From positions 1-64,000 of the forward strand of contig NZ_LRRR01000025.1 in NCBI RefSeq assembly GCF_001691415.1: a stretch of 64,000 bases of DNA, given 5' to 3'. This stretch comes from Pararhodobacter sp. CCB-MM2. Lineage in GTDB: Bacteria; Pseudomonadota; Alphaproteobacteria; Rhodobacterales; Rhodobacteraceae. This document shows, one piece after another, positions 17,036 to 26,203 of this stretch. The stretch's first letter is position 1, and every line of letters starts with the position of its first letter. The position numbers and the translations under genes are program-made. The notes below the pieces were generated by a model. It searched no databases. It was not told where the DNA came from and saw only the letters and a program-made list of their open reading frames with translations.

Positions 17036-17965
17036 TCAGCCGTTCAGGGCTTCGGTGACAGCGGTCATGGCATCACCACCATCGGTGGTCAGCACGCCGT
17101 TCAGCCACGGGCCCAGCACGTCGGTATTCTCGGCCAGCCAGGCACGGGCGGCTTCCTCGGGCGCGGTGCCGTCGTTGAGGATCGCGCCCATGATCTCGTT
17201 TTCCATGGCCAGCGTGAATTCCATGTTGTTGAGCAGCGCGCCGACATTGGCGCATTCCTCGACATAGCCGGCGCGGGTGTTGGTATAGACCTCGGCGCCA
17301 CCGAAGTTCGGGCCGAAGTAATCGTCACCACCCGACAGGTAGGTCAGCTCGTGGTTGGCGTTCATCGGGTGGGGCTCCCAGCCGAGGAAGACGACCGGCT
17401 GGTCACGACGATCGGCGCGCGACACCTGCGCCAGCATGCCTTGCTCCGAGCTTTCGACGACGTCGAAGCCCTCCAGATCGAAGGCATTGGCTTCGATCAT
17501 GTCGAGGATCAGGCGGTTGCCGTCGTTGCCGGGCTCGATGCCGTAGATATGGCCTTCCAGCGCGTCACGATGGGCAGCGATGTCGGCGAACGAGGTGATC
17601 CCCATCTCGGCGCCGGCCGCATTGGTAGCCAGCGTGTATTTGGCGCCCGACAGGTTCATGCGCACGGTGTCGACGGTGCCGGCCTCGCGGTAGGGGGCGA
17701 TGTCGGCTTCCATGGTCGGCATCCAGTTGCCGAGGAAGACGTCGATGTCGCCGTTGGCCATCGAGGTATAGGTCACCGGAACCGACAGCACGAGGGTCTC
17801 GGTCTCGTAGCCCAGCGCGTCGAGGATGGTCGTCGCGACGGCGGTGGTGGCGGTGATGTCGGTCCAGCCCACATCCGAGAAACGCACGGTATTGCAATCG
17901 GCGAGGGCAGGCGCGGTGGCCAGAGCAAGGGCGGCCGTGGTCAGGCCAAGGCGGGTCAGGGTCAT
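17036..17965 (-). CDS. choX: Choline-binding periplasmic protein
   Basis: A 309-residue type II periplasmic binding protein. A signal peptide ends at about ALA22, and the mature protein begins DCNTVRFSDVGWTDITATTA. Trp/Tyr residues expected to box a quaternary ammonium are seen in DVGWTD, GNWMPTM, FLGWEPHPM and YFGPN. Members of this family bind choline and often acetylcholine. GGGAGAG precedes ATG 17965. It is the first gene of choXWV and faces betI across a palindrome, so BetI probably represses it until choline is present. Confidence 0.94.
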   Translation of the reverse strand: MTLTRLGLTTAALALATAPALADCNTVRFSDVGWTDITATTAVATTILDALGYETETLVLSVPVTYTSMANGDIDVFLGNWMPTMEADIAPYREAGTVDTVRMNLSGAKYTLATNAAGAEMGITSFADIAAHRDALEGHIYGIEPGNDGNRLILDMIEANAFDLEGFDVVESSEQGMLAQVSRADRRDQPVVFLGWEPHPMNANHELTYLSGGDDYFGPNFGGAEVYTNTRAGYVEECANVGALLNNMEFTLAMENEIMGAILNDGTAPEEAARAWLAENTDVLGPWLNGVLTTDGGDAMTAVTEALNG

Positions 17966-17994
17966 GGTGTCTCTCCCGTTGGGTCTTTTTGTTG

Positions 17995-18008
17995 ATTGAC
18001 TAGTCAAT
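17995..18008. promoter_or_regulatory. Candidate BetI operator
   Basis: ATTGACTAGTCAAT is a perfect 14-bp palindrome in the 118-bp gap between choX and betI. It resembles the TTGA...TCAA-type sites bound by BetI in other proteobacteria and can serve both divergent operons. Confidence 0.7.
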
Positions 18009-18083
18009 AAACCATGGTCTAGCAGGGAATCAACAGTGATTGCGGTAGCGGGCATGGTCCGCGCCGGTGGAAGGGGACGGATT

Positions 18084-18665
18084 ATGCCCAAGATCGGCAT
18101 GGAGCCTATACGACGCGCCTCTCTGATCAAGGCCACAATCGCCGAGATCGGGAACGTGGGGACGCTGGAAGTCACGGTCAGCCGGATCGCCAAGCGCGCC
18201 GGCATGTCCTCGGCCTTGGCGCATCACTACTTCGGCTCGAAAGAGGCGATGTTCCTCGCCGCGATGCGCCATGTCCTGACCGTCTATGGTGCTGAAATCC
18301 GGGGCGCTTTGGCCGCGGCCGACAGCCCCGAAGGGCGCGCGCGCTCGGTCATCCGCGTCTCGTTCACGGGCGGCAATTTCCGCCGCGAGGTAGTGGCCGC
18401 TTGGCTGAATTTCTACGTGCTGGCCCAGACCCAGCCCGAGGTGAAGCGGCTGCTCAATGTCTATCAGAAGCGCCTCGTGTCGAACCTCACGCATGCCCTG
18501 CGTCCCCAGCTGGGGGCCAAGGCGCCGGACGTCGCGCAATCGCTGGCCGAGATGATCGACGGCGCCTATCTGCACGCCGCCTTGGGCGCCGATTCGCCTG
18601 ACGGACCGGGCACCGCCCGCCGCGTCGAAGACTATCTGAACCTTGCCCTGAAGGAGGCCCGCTGA
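18084..18665 (+). CDS. betI: Choline-responsive repressor BetI
   Basis: A 193-residue TetR-family repressor. It starts MPKIGMEPIRRASLIKATI, with the helix-turn-helix at about 28-50 (VTVSRIAKRAGMSSALAHHYF), followed by a ligand-binding helical domain including WLNFYVLAQTQPEVKRL, a typical BetI segment. AGGGG precedes ATG 18084; upstream in-frame ATGs lack a site. It releases DNA when choline is bound. TGATG links it to betB, giving a betIBA operon. Confidence 0.94.
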   Translation: MPKIGMEPIRRASLIKATIAEIGNVGTLEVTVSRIAKRAGMSSALAHHYFGSKEAMFLAAMRHVLTVYGAEIRGALAAADSPEGRARSVIRVSFTGGNFRREVVAAWLNFYVLAQTQPEVKRLLNVYQKRLVSNLTHALRPQLGAKAPDVAQSLAEMIDGAYLHAALGADSPDGPGTARRVEDYLNLALKEAR

Positions 18666-20119
18666 TGCGCGCCCAGCCGACCGCCAGCCATTTCATCGAC
18701 GGCCAGTATGTCGAGGACACGGCCGGCGCGCCCATCGAGTGCGTCTATGCCGCCACCGGCGAGGTGATCGCCCGCCTACACGAGGCGACGCCCGCGCTGG
18801 TCGACCGCGCGCTGGCCTCGGCCGCCCGCGCGCAGAAGGAATGGGCGGCTCTGCGTCCGGTCGAGCGCGCCCGCGTGCTGCATAAGGCTGCCGAGATCAT
18901 CCGCTCGCGCAACCGGGAACTCTCCGAGCTGGAGACGCTGGATACCGGCAAGCCGCTGCAGGAAACGCTGGTCGCCGACGCGTCCTCAGGCGCCGATGCG
19001 CTGGAGTATTTCGCCGGCTTCGCGCCGACCGTGACCGGCCAGACCGTGCCCGTCGGCGGCGGCGATTTCGTCTACACGATCCGCGAGGCCTTGGGCGTCT
19101 GTGTCGGCATCGGCGCGTGGAACTACCCGACCCAGATCGCCTGCTGGAAAGCCGCCCCGGCGCTGGCTTTCGGCAACGCGATGGTCTTCAAACCCTCGGA
19201 AGTCACGCCGCTTTGTGCCCTGAAAGTGGCCGAGATCTTCATCGAAGCCGGTGCGCCGGCGGGCCTGTTCAACGTCGTGCAGGGGCGCGGCGCGGTGGGA
19301 GCCTCACTGGTCACCGACCCGCGCGTGGCCAAGGTCTCGTTGACCGGTTCGGTGCCCACGGGCCGCAAGGTCTATGCCGCCGCCGCCGAGGGCATCCGCC
19401 ATGTGACGATGGAGCTGGGTGGCAAGTCGCCTTTGGTGGTCTTCGACGATGCCTCGCTGGAAGACGCCATTGGCGCGGCGATGCTGGGGAATTTCTACTC
19501 GACCGGGCAGATCTGTTCGAACGGAACGCGGGTCTTCGTGCAGAAGGGCCTGAAGGAGCGCTTCCTCGCCCGTCTGAAGGAACGCGCCGAGGCCATCGTC
19601 ATCGGCGAGCCGTTGGACGAGGCCACGCAGATGGGTCCGATGGTCACCGAGGACCAGCTGTCCAAGGTCCTGAGCTACATCGAGAAGGGCAAGGCCGAGG
19701 GCGCTCGCCTCATCACCGGCGGCGCGCGGCTGGACCGGGCGGGCAACTACCTGCAACCGACGGTCTTCGCCGACGTCACCGATGACATGGTGATCGCCCG
19801 CGAGGAGATCTTCGGCCCGGTCATGGCAATCCTCGATTTCGACACCGAGGAAGAAGTCATCGCCCGCGCCAATGGCACCGACTTCGGCCTCGCCGCCGGG
19901 GTCTTCACCGCCGATATGGCCCGTGGCCACCGGGTCGCCGCCGCCTTCGAGGCCGGCACCTGCTGGATCAACGCCTACAACCTCACGCCGGTCGAGGCGC
20001 CCTTCGGCGGCTCCAAACTCTCGGGCGTCGGTCGTGAGAACGGTCATGCGGCGCTGGAGCACTACACGCAGATCAAATCCGTCTACGTGGGCATGAACCC
20101 CGTCGACGCTCCGTACTGA
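18665..20119 (+). CDS. betB: Betaine aldehyde dehydrogenase
   Basis: A 484-residue NAD(P)+-dependent aldehyde dehydrogenase that turns betaine aldehyde into glycine betaine. Catalytic residues are E250 (VTMELGGKSP) and C284 (STGQICSNGTRV); the coenzyme loop is LTGSVPTGRKV. W152 and N153 in GAWNYPTQ belong to the BetB-type active site. It shares TGATG with betI and lies 11 bp before betA. Confidence 0.96.
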   Translation: MRAQPTASHFIDGQYVEDTAGAPIECVYAATGEVIARLHEATPALVDRALASAARAQKEWAALRPVERARVLHKAAEIIRSRNRELSELETLDTGKPLQETLVADASSGADALEYFAGFAPTVTGQTVPVGGGDFVYTIREALGVCVGIGAWNYPTQIACWKAAPALAFGNAMVFKPSEVTPLCALKVAEIFIEAGAPAGLFNVVQGRGAVGASLVTDPRVAKVSLTGSVPTGRKVYAAAAEGIRHVTMELGGKSPLVVFDDASLEDAIGAAMLGNFYSTGQICSNGTRVFVQKGLKERFLARLKERAEAIVIGEPLDEATQMGPMVTEDQLSKVLSYIEKGKAEGARLITGGARLDRAGNYLQPTVFADVTDDMVIAREEIFGPVMAILDFDTEEEVIARANGTDFGLAAGVFTADMARGHRVAAAFEAGTCWINAYNLTPVEAPFGGSKLSGVGRENGHAALEHYTQIKSVYVGMNPVDAPY

Positions 20120-20130
20120 AGGCATTGGAA

Positions 20131-21783
20131 ATGAACGCGGATTACGTGATCGTTGGGGCAGGCTCGGGCGGATCGGCCGTGGCCTACCGGCTGGCGGAAG
20201 CCGGCCAGACCGTGCTGGTCGTGGAGTTCGGCGGCACCGATGCCGGGCCCTTCATCCAGATGCCGGGCGCTTTGTCCTACCCGATGAACATGAAGCGCTA
20301 CGATTGGGGCATGGCCTCGGAGCCCGAGCCGCATCTCGGCGGCCGGTCCTTGGTCACGCCGCGCGGCAAGGTGATCGGTGGCTCTTCTTCGATCAACGGG
20401 ATGGTCTATGTCCGGGGCCACGCCAAGGATTACGAGCATTGGGAAGAGCAGGGCGCCGAAGGCTGGTCCTTCGCCGACGTGCAGCCCTATTTCAAGCGCA
20501 TGGAGACCTGGCACGGCGCCGAAGATGCCGGCGAGGGCGAGGAATGGCGCGGCACCGACGGCCCCTTGCATATCAGCCGGGGCAAACGCGAGAACCCGCT
20601 CTTCGACGCCTTTGTCGAGGCCGGGCATCAGGCGGGCTATCCCGTCACCCGCGACTATAACGGCCAGCAGCAGGAAGGCTTCGGCGCCATGGAGGCGACG
20701 ATCTTCAAGGGCGAGCGTTGGTCGGCCGCGAAGGCTTATCTCAAGCCCGCGATGAAGACCGGGAAGGTCAAGATCGTCAAAGGCTTGGCCGCCAAGGTCC
20801 TGATCAAGGAGGGGCGCGCCAAGGGCGTCTTGATGGCCGATGGCCGCAAGCTGACGGCCAACCGCGAGGTGGTGCTGGCGGCCTCGTCCCTGAACACGCC
20901 GAAGCTGTTGATGCTCTCGGGCATCGGTCCGGCCGAGCATTTGCGCGAGCATGGGATCGAGGTCATCGCCGACCGTCCCGGCGTCGGCTCGAACCTGCAG
21001 GACCACCTTGAGCTGTATCTGCAATACGCCACCAAGGACCCGATCTCGCTGTTCAAATACTGGAACCTCTGGGGCAAGGCCTTTGTCGGCGCGCAATGGA
21101 TGCTGGGCCGCAAGGGGCCGGGCGCCTCGAACCAGTTCGAGAGCTGTGGCTTCATCCGTTCGCAGGCCGGGGTCGAGTATCCGGATATCCAATACCACTT
21201 CCTCCCCATTGCCGTGCGCTATGACGGGCAGGCCGTGGCCGAGGGGCATGGCTTCCAGACCCATGTCGGCCCGATGCGCTCGAAATCGCGCGGGACGGTG
21301 CGGCTGCGCTCGACCGATCCCGCCGACAACCCGGTGATCCGCTTCAACTACATGTCGCATCCCGAGGATTGGGAGGATTTCCGCGCCTGCATCCGCCTGA
21401 CGCGCGAAATCATCGCCCAGCCGGCGATGGCGCAATACGTCAAACACGAGATCCAGCCGGGCGCCGCGCTGCAATCCGACGACGAGCTCGACAGCTTCAT
21501 CCGCGAGCATGCGGAATCGGCCTTCCACCCCTGCGGCACGGCCCGCATGGGGCGGCGCGACGACAAGATGGCGGTGGTCGACGGGCAGGGCAAGGTGATC
21601 GGCGTGGACGGGTTGCGCGTCGCCGACAGCTCGGTCTTCCCGCGCATCACCAATGGCAACCTGAACGGCCCCTCGATCATGACCGGCGAGAAGATGGCCG
21701 ACCATATCTTGGGGCGCACCCCGCTGCCGCGCTCAAATCTTGAGCCCTGGATCAACCCGAACTGGAAAACCGCCCAGCGTTAA
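20131..21783 (+). CDS. betA: Choline dehydrogenase
   Basis: A 550-residue GMC-family flavoprotein, membrane-associated, oxidising choline to betaine aldehyde. The FAD motif is G9-AGSGGS15; GMC signatures appear at PRGKVIGGSSSINGMVYVRG (shown as GKVIGGSSSINGM) and later as AASSLNTPKLLMLSGIGP. The C-terminal catalytic pair is His in SAFHPCGTARMG and Asn in ITNGNLNGPS. The true start is ATG 20131 with GAAGG 8 nt upstream. The end (NLEPWINPNWKTAQR) is typical of BetA. Confidence 0.96.
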   Translation: MNADYVIVGAGSGGSAVAYRLAEAGQTVLVVEFGGTDAGPFIQMPGALSYPMNMKRYDWGMASEPEPHLGGRSLVTPRGKVIGGSSSINGMVYVRGHAKDYEHWEEQGAEGWSFADVQPYFKRMETWHGAEDAGEGEEWRGTDGPLHISRGKRENPLFDAFVEAGHQAGYPVTRDYNGQQQEGFGAMEATIFKGERWSAAKAYLKPAMKTGKVKIVKGLAAKVLIKEGRAKGVLMADGRKLTANREVVLAASSLNTPKLLMLSGIGPAEHLREHGIEVIADRPGVGSNLQDHLELYLQYATKDPISLFKYWNLWGKAFVGAQWMLGRKGPGASNQFESCGFIRSQAGVEYPDIQYHFLPIAVRYDGQAVAEGHGFQTHVGPMRSKSRGTVRLRSTDPADNPVIRFNYMSHPEDWEDFRACIRLTREIIAQPAMAQYVKHEIQPGAALQSDDELDSFIREHAESAFHPCGTARMGRRDDKMAVVDGQGKVIGVDGLRVADSSVFPRITNGNLNGPSIMTGEKMADHILGRTPLPRSNLEPWINPNWKTAQR

Positions 21784-21810
21784 GGCTGGCCGGAAACTCC
21801 GCTTGAAGGA

Positions 21811-21848
21811 CATGCCGCCGGTGGCTACATCGGCGGCATGTTAATCTT
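21811..21848 (+). terminator. Hairpin after betA overlapping the next start codon
   Basis: CATGCCGCCG (21811-21820) and CGGCGGCATG (21831-21840) are exact inverted repeats around a 10-nt loop, followed by TTAATCTTT. It looks like a betA terminator, but the 3' arm contains the ATG of the nuclease gene. Confidence 0.65.
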
Positions 21849-22506
21849 TCGTTCACTCTTTATTCTGGCTCTGCTGGCGGCCTCGCCGGCCTTGGCCGAT
21901 GTCCGCGGCGCGGCCCGTGTGGTCGATGGCGACACGCTGGAGGTGGCCGGGCAGTCCGTCCGGCTCTTCGGTATCGATGCGCCAGAGAGGGATCAGGATT
22001 GCGGCTTGCCGGGCGAGCGCTGGCATTGCGGCCGCTGGTCCGGCGACGAGCTGGAACGGCTGATCGGCGGGCGCAACGTCGCCTGTATCGAGGTCGACAC
22101 CGACCGCTATGGCCGTATCGTCGCGCGGTGCTCGGCGGGGCAGGGGGATCTGGGCGAGGCGATGGTGCTGAATGGCGCCGCATTGGCCTACCGCGCCTAT
22201 TCGCACGACTACATCCGCCCGGAACGGGTGGCGCGGGCCTCAGCCCGTGGGGTCTGGCGCGATGGCGAGGGGGGCTTTACCACTCCTTCGGACTATCGTG
22301 CGGACCGCTGGGCCGAAGTGCAACCTTCTGCACCTCCGCAGAGCGGCTGTGCGATCAAGGGGAATGTCTCGGGCTCCGGGCGCATCTATCATATGCCCGG
22401 CCAGCGCGATTATGACCGCACGCGGATCGACCCCGCGCGCGGCGAGCACTGGTTCTGCACCGAAGACGAGGCCCGCGCTGCCGGATGGCGCCGGGCGCAA
22501 CGCTGA
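21838..22506 (+). CDS. Secreted thermonuclease-family protein
   Basis: A 222-residue secreted protein: a signal peptide (cleavage after about ALA20), then a staphylococcal-nuclease domain (about 22-145). Key parts are VVDGDTLEV, LFGIDAPERDQDC, the Arg/Glu in this core, and DRYGRIVARC. The C-terminal piece GCAIKGNVSGSGRIYHMPGQ...WFCTEDEARAAGWRRA resembles the short domain often attached to bacterial SNase proteins. The ATG is the only reasonable start for the signal peptide, yet it lies in the stem of a hairpin and has no good Shine-Dalgarno. Confidence 0.88.
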   Translation: MLIFRSLFILALLAASPALADVRGAARVVDGDTLEVAGQSVRLFGIDAPERDQDCGLPGERWHCGRWSGDELERLIGGRNVACIEVDTDRYGRIVARCSAGQGDLGEAMVLNGAALAYRAYSHDYIRPERVARASARGVWRDGEGGFTTPSDYRADRWAEVQPSAPPQSGCAIKGNVSGSGRIYHMPGQRDYDRTRIDPARGEHWFCTEDEARAAGWRRAQR

Positions 22507-22516
22507 GAGGTCCGGC

Positions 22517-23068
22517 ATGGACGATCTGGAACACCGCGACGGCCTGCCCGAGACGCTGCAACTGCTGCTCGCCGATTACCCGCGCGAGGCTTGGGAGGCG
22601 CATCCCGAGTTCCACGGCCTGACCAGCTTCTGGCTGGAGCGGCATATGGGGTTCCGTCGCCTGCTGCCGATGCTCCAAGACCAGACCCGTAGCATCATCG
22701 AGCGTGACGCCGAACCCAATCCGCGCCGTCTGGTGCAGCTGGCCAGTACCTTGCTGGACGGGCTTCACGGCCACCATCAGGTCGAGGATCACCATTACTT
22801 TCCGCTGCTGGCGACGACGGAGCCCCGGCTGGAACAGGGCTTTCAGCTGCTCGACGGCGATCATCACGCGCTCGATGCCCATCTGCATGCGCTGGCCGAC
22901 CGGACGAATGCCGTGCTGCGGACCCTCTCGGAGGGCCAGCCGCCCCGCGAAACCGCCGCCCAGCTTGATGAAGTTCTGACGCCCTTCGCCAGCTTCCTCG
23001 ACCGGCACCTGCTGGATGAGGAAGACCTGATCGTGCCGATCATCCTGCATCACCGTGTGCGCGGATAA
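22517..23068 (+). CDS. Hemerythrin-like protein
   Basis: A 183-residue four-helix protein of the hemerythrin HHE superfamily. Candidate iron ligands are H in ERHMGFRRLLP, the cluster HGHHQVEDHHYFPLL, DGDHHALDAHLHAL and FLDRHLLDEEDLIVPI. Di-iron proteins of this type bind O2 or NO or sense redox stress. GAGAGG precedes ATG 22517, 10 bp after the nuclease stop, so the two may be cotranscribed. Confidence 0.85.
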   Translation: MDDLEHRDGLPETLQLLLADYPREAWEAHPEFHGLTSFWLERHMGFRRLLPMLQDQTRSIIERDAEPNPRRLVQLASTLLDGLHGHHQVEDHHYFPLLATTEPRLEQGFQLLDGDHHALDAHLHALADRTNAVLRTLSEGQPPRETAAQLDEVLTPFASFLDRHLLDEEDLIVPIILHHRVRG

Positions 23069-23148
23069 ATCGCCGGGCTGATCCAGATCAAAGTCGGAAC
23101 CTGATTCGTCCGTCTACCTTTAACGGGACAAGAAGGACGGAGAAGACC

Positions 23149-23391
23149 ATGTCGAACACCCCGCACCAACTGGCCGATGAATTCCCGGCGGACGGCGAGA
23201 AGATCCAGGCGCTGAAGGGGGCGGACGCGCATTTCGCCCGCCTGACCGAGGAGTATCACGCGGTGAACGACGCCATTCACCGGGCCGAGACCAATGTCCA
23301 GCCCGTCACCCCCGAACACGAGACCGAGCTGCGCAAGACGCGGATGGCACTGAAGGATCAGATCGCCTCGATGCTGCGCGCCACGGCCTGA
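23149..23391 (+). CDS. DUF465 (YdcH) family protein
   Basis: An 80-residue, mostly helical protein. The DUF465 pattern is present: LKGADAHFARLTEEYHAVNDAIHRAE then a short turn and ETELRKTRMALKDQIASML. Proteins of this family are small coiled hairpins of unknown function. AGGACGGAG lies just before the ATG. A terminator follows. Confidence 0.88.
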   Translation: MSNTPHQLADEFPADGEKIQALKGADAHFARLTEEYHAVNDAIHRAETNVQPVTPEHETELRKTRMALKDQIASMLRATA

Positions 23392-23417
23392 ACCGAGATC
23401 CGGCAACGGGTTGGCCT

Positions 23418-23451
23418 GGGGTCACTCCAATAGGGGTGGCCCCTTGATTTT
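23418..23451 (+). terminator. Intrinsic terminator after the DUF465 gene
   Basis: GGGGTCACTCC (23418-23428) pairs with GGGGTGGCCCC (23433-23443) with two wobbles and a 4-nt loop, followed by TTGATTTT. It separates the convergent DUF465 gene and pccR. Confidence 0.8.
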
Positions 23452-23469
23452 AACGGGCAGGGCGCGCCG

Positions 23470-24876
23470 TCAGTGCGGCCCCTGTCCGGCGATGCCGTAG
23501 GGCAGGACGCCGCGGCGGTCGGGATCGATCTTCAGCGTCTGCTCCAGCGGCGGGACCGAACGCTGGTGGCAATCGGGCCGCGCGCAGATCCGGCACGAGA
23601 TCCCGATCGGCTCGAACGCCTGCGGGTTGGTCAGATCCATGTCGTCGGCATAGGTGATCTGGTTGGCATGCCGGATCTCGCAGCCCAGCCCGATGGCATA
23701 ACGGCGCACCGGTGCCCGGAACGATCCGCCCGGTTTCGACACGTCGCGCGCCAGCGAGAAATAGCGCACGCCATCCGGCGTCTCGGCCAGCTGGCGCAGG
23801 AAGCGGCCGGGCGTCTCGAAGGCTTGGTGCACGTTCCACAACGGGCAGGCGCCGCCGTAGCGCGCGAATTGCAGCCGCGTGGCCGAGTGGCGCTTGGTGA
23901 TCGTCCCGGCCTGATCGACCCGCACGAACCAGAAGGGCACACCCTTGGCACCCGGCCGTTGCAGCGTCGACAGCCGATGCGCGACCTGCTCGATCGAGGC
24001 GCCAAAGCGGTCAGCCAGCATCTCCAGATCGTGGCGGGTCTCCTGCGCGGCGTCCTGAAACGCGCGGTAGGGCATCTGGGCCGCGCCTGCGAAGTAGTTG
24101 GCGAGTCCGATCTTGGCGATGGCCCGGGCCTCGTCCGACTGGAAGCGGGCAAGGTCCAGCGTGGCCTCCAGCAGCTCGTTCTGGGTCAGCAGGGCGATCT
24201 GGTGCAGCATCTGGAAGCGCCGGGACGCATCGCTGGCCTTTGTTGACAAAGTGAGAGTCCGACGCCCCGCGTCATAGGTTCTGAGGGTCAGATCATCGGA
24301 AAACTGCACGCTGATCCCGCGCCGTTCCAGCAGGCGGGTGGCCTTGGCCTCGATGGCGCCGGGGCCTTGGGCGACATGTTCGGCAGCCTTGTCCACGGCG
24401 TCGATATAGTTGTCGCAGTAGTGGAAGAAGTCGCGCACCTCCTCCCAGGGCGAGGCGCGGAGCATCCGGTCCTCGCCGCCCAGAGCCTCATCCAGCGAGG
24501 CAAGGCGCTCATGCGTCTGGCGGTAGGCGCGGTGCAGCGCCAGCAGCGCGCGGGCCACGCCGGGGGCGTTCGACGCCACCAGCCGCAGATCGGCCGGCGA
24601 GGGCGCGGGGCTGGGGAAGACCGGGTCGGCCAAGGCCTCGCGCAGGTCCGAGACCATCCGCTCGCTGTCGCCGGTGGACAGCTCGGTCACATCGGTGCCG
24701 AATTCGCGCGCCAAGGCCAGAACCACCGCGGTCGAGACCGGGCGGTTGTTGTTCTCCATCTGGTTCAGATACGGCAACGACACGCCGAGCCGGGCGGCGA
24801 ATTCCTTCTGCGTCAGTTGCAGCCGCAGACGGATCTCGCGCAGCTTGGCCCCGGCGTAGAGTTTCTGCACGGCCAT
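23470..24876 (-). CDS. pccR: Short-chain fatty acyl-CoA regulator PccR
   Basis: A 468-residue regulator of the ScfR family. An XRE helix-turn-helix is at about residues 10-65 (KLREIRLRLQLTQKEFAARL), followed by a middle domain of the ImmA/IrrE-like type without the HExxH motif (the expected place reads MLHQIALL), and a C-terminal DUF2083 domain with three cysteines C428-x2-C431-x4-C436. The homologue in Rhodobacter sphaeroides, PccR, activates propionyl-CoA carboxylase genes through TTTGCAAA boxes. Such boxes are present before this gene and before pccB, supporting the assignment and autoregulation. The N-terminal ATG has GGAGGG upstream. Confidence 0.93.
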   Translation of the reverse strand: MAVQKLYAGAKLREIRLRLQLTQKEFAARLGVSLPYLNQMENNNRPVSTAVVLALAREFGTDVTELSTGDSERMVSDLREALADPVFPSPAPSPADLRLVASNAPGVARALLALHRAYRQTHERLASLDEALGGEDRMLRASPWEEVRDFFHYCDNYIDAVDKAAEHVAQGPGAIEAKATRLLERRGISVQFSDDLTLRTYDAGRRTLTLSTKASDASRRFQMLHQIALLTQNELLEATLDLARFQSDEARAIAKIGLANYFAGAAQMPYRAFQDAAQETRHDLEMLADRFGASIEQVAHRLSTLQRPGAKGVPFWFVRVDQAGTITKRHSATRLQFARYGGACPLWNVHQAFETPGRFLRQLAETPDGVRYFSLARDVSKPGGSFRAPVRRYAIGLGCEIRHANQITYADDMDLTNPQAFEPIGISCRICARPDCHQRSVPPLEQTLKIDPDRRGVLPYGIAGQGPH

Positions 24877-24889
24877 GATGTCCCTCCGC

Positions 24890-24919
24890 TTTGCAACGGC
24901 GGGACACTAGCTTTGCAAA
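24890..24919. promoter_or_regulatory. PccR boxes upstream of pccR
   Basis: TTTGCAA at 24890-24896 and TTTGCAAA at 24912-24919 lie in the 74-bp gap between pccR and the MFS gene, 14-43 bp before the pccR start. They match the half-site reported for PccR and suggest autoregulation. Confidence 0.7.
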
Positions 24920-24950
24920 CAGGCGCTGCCAAGTGCGACGAAGGGCGGCG

Positions 24951-26162
24951 TCAGCCCGCCAATTGCCGGTTGCGCGCGATCACGAGGAAGATCGCCGCGA
25001 TCGAGCCCAGCAGCGACAGGGTCATGATGGCGATCAGCGGCCAGGCCCCGGTCTCGGCGGTCAGGAGGGCGCCGGCGAGGGCGGACAGCAGCGCGCCGCC
25101 GCCGATCATGAAGGCCCCGCCCAGCCCCGAGGCCGTGCCGGCCAGCGCCGGGCGCACCGACAGCATCCCCGCGTTGGAGTTGGGCAGCACCATGCCGTTG
25201 CCGATGCCGACGAACAGGAAGGGCAGGAAGAACCCGGCCGCCCCGCCGATGCCGGTGGCGACGGCCAAGGCCTGACAGGCGATGCCGGTGGCCATGACCG
25301 CGTTGCCGCCGATGATCATCCGCGTGACGCCCATCCGCATCGAATAGCGGCCCGAGACGAAATTGCCCAAGCCGTAGCCCAGACCGGTGGTGCCGAAGAA
25401 GAAGCCCAGCTCGCTGGGGCTGAGGCCGTAGATCACCGTGCCGACGAAGGGCGCCCCGCCGAGATAGGCGAAGAACACGCCCGAGGCGCAAGCGGTCGAC
25501 AGCACATAGCCCCAGAAGCGCGGCGAAGTCAGAAGCTCGGGGTATTCGCGGAACTGCGCCGCGAAGCCGCCGGGTTTGCGCTCCATCGTCTCGCCCAGAT
25601 CGGACCACACGAGGGCCAGCACCAAGGCGCCCAGCAGCGTCAGCAGGAGGAAGCTGGCCTTCCAGCCGAAGACCTCGTCCAGCGCGCCGCCGATGATCGG
25701 GCCCAGCATCGGCACGATCGACATGCCCAGCGTCAGGTAGCCGATCATCGAGGCCGCCTGTGATTCCTCGACCATGTCGCGCACGATGGCACGGCTGAGG
25801 GCCATGCCGGTCGCCACCGCCGCCTGCAGCATGCGGAACACGAGGAACACGGTCGCATTGGGTGCGATCAAGGTGCCGACACTGGCCAGCAGGAAGATCA
25901 CCAGCGAGGCCAGCAGGATGTTGCGGCGGCCGAACCGGTCGGACAGCGGGCCGATCACCAGCTGCAGGATGGCGCTGAAGCCAAGGTAAACCGAGACGGA
26001 CAATTGCAGGACGCGGTAATCGGCGTCGAAATACGCCGCCATGTTCGGCAGCGAGGGAAGAAACACGTTCATCGACAGCGCGGAGACCCCGGAAATAAGG
26101 ATCAGCGTGGCCAGATGCGGCGGCGTGGTGCGGTCGAGGAACCGGGGAATGGCTTTATTCAT
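24951..26162 (-). CDS. Bcr/CflA-family MFS drug transporter
   Basis: A 403-residue protein with twelve predicted transmembrane helices. The MFS motif A is GPLSDRFGRRNIL (about residues 71-83), and the proline/glycine-rich motif in helix 5 is MSIVPMLGPIIGGALDE, as in the Bcr/CflA drug-export subgroup. It points the same way as pccR and ends 74 bp before it. The substrate is unknown. Nothing links it to propionate use except position. Confidence 0.9.
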   Translation of the reverse strand: MNKAIPRFLDRTTPPHLATLILISGVSALSMNVFLPSLPNMAAYFDADYRVLQLSVSVYLGFSAILQLVIGPLSDRFGRRNILLASLVIFLLASVGTLIAPNATVFLVFRMLQAAVATGMALSRAIVRDMVEESQAASMIGYLTLGMSIVPMLGPIIGGALDEVFGWKASFLLLTLLGALVLALVWSDLGETMERKPGGFAAQFREYPELLTSPRFWGYVLSTACASGVFFAYLGGAPFVGTVIYGLSPSELGFFFGTTGLGYGLGNFVSGRYSMRMGVTRMIIGGNAVMATGIACQALAVATGIGGAAGFFLPFLFVGIGNGMVLPNSNAGMLSVRPALAGTASGLGGAFMIGGGALLSALAGALLTAETGAWPLIAIMTLSLLGSIAAIFLVIARNRQLAG

Positions 26163-26203
26163 TTCACAAGTTTATTATTGCCGTCTGGAAGTGTCCATAT
26201 GGC

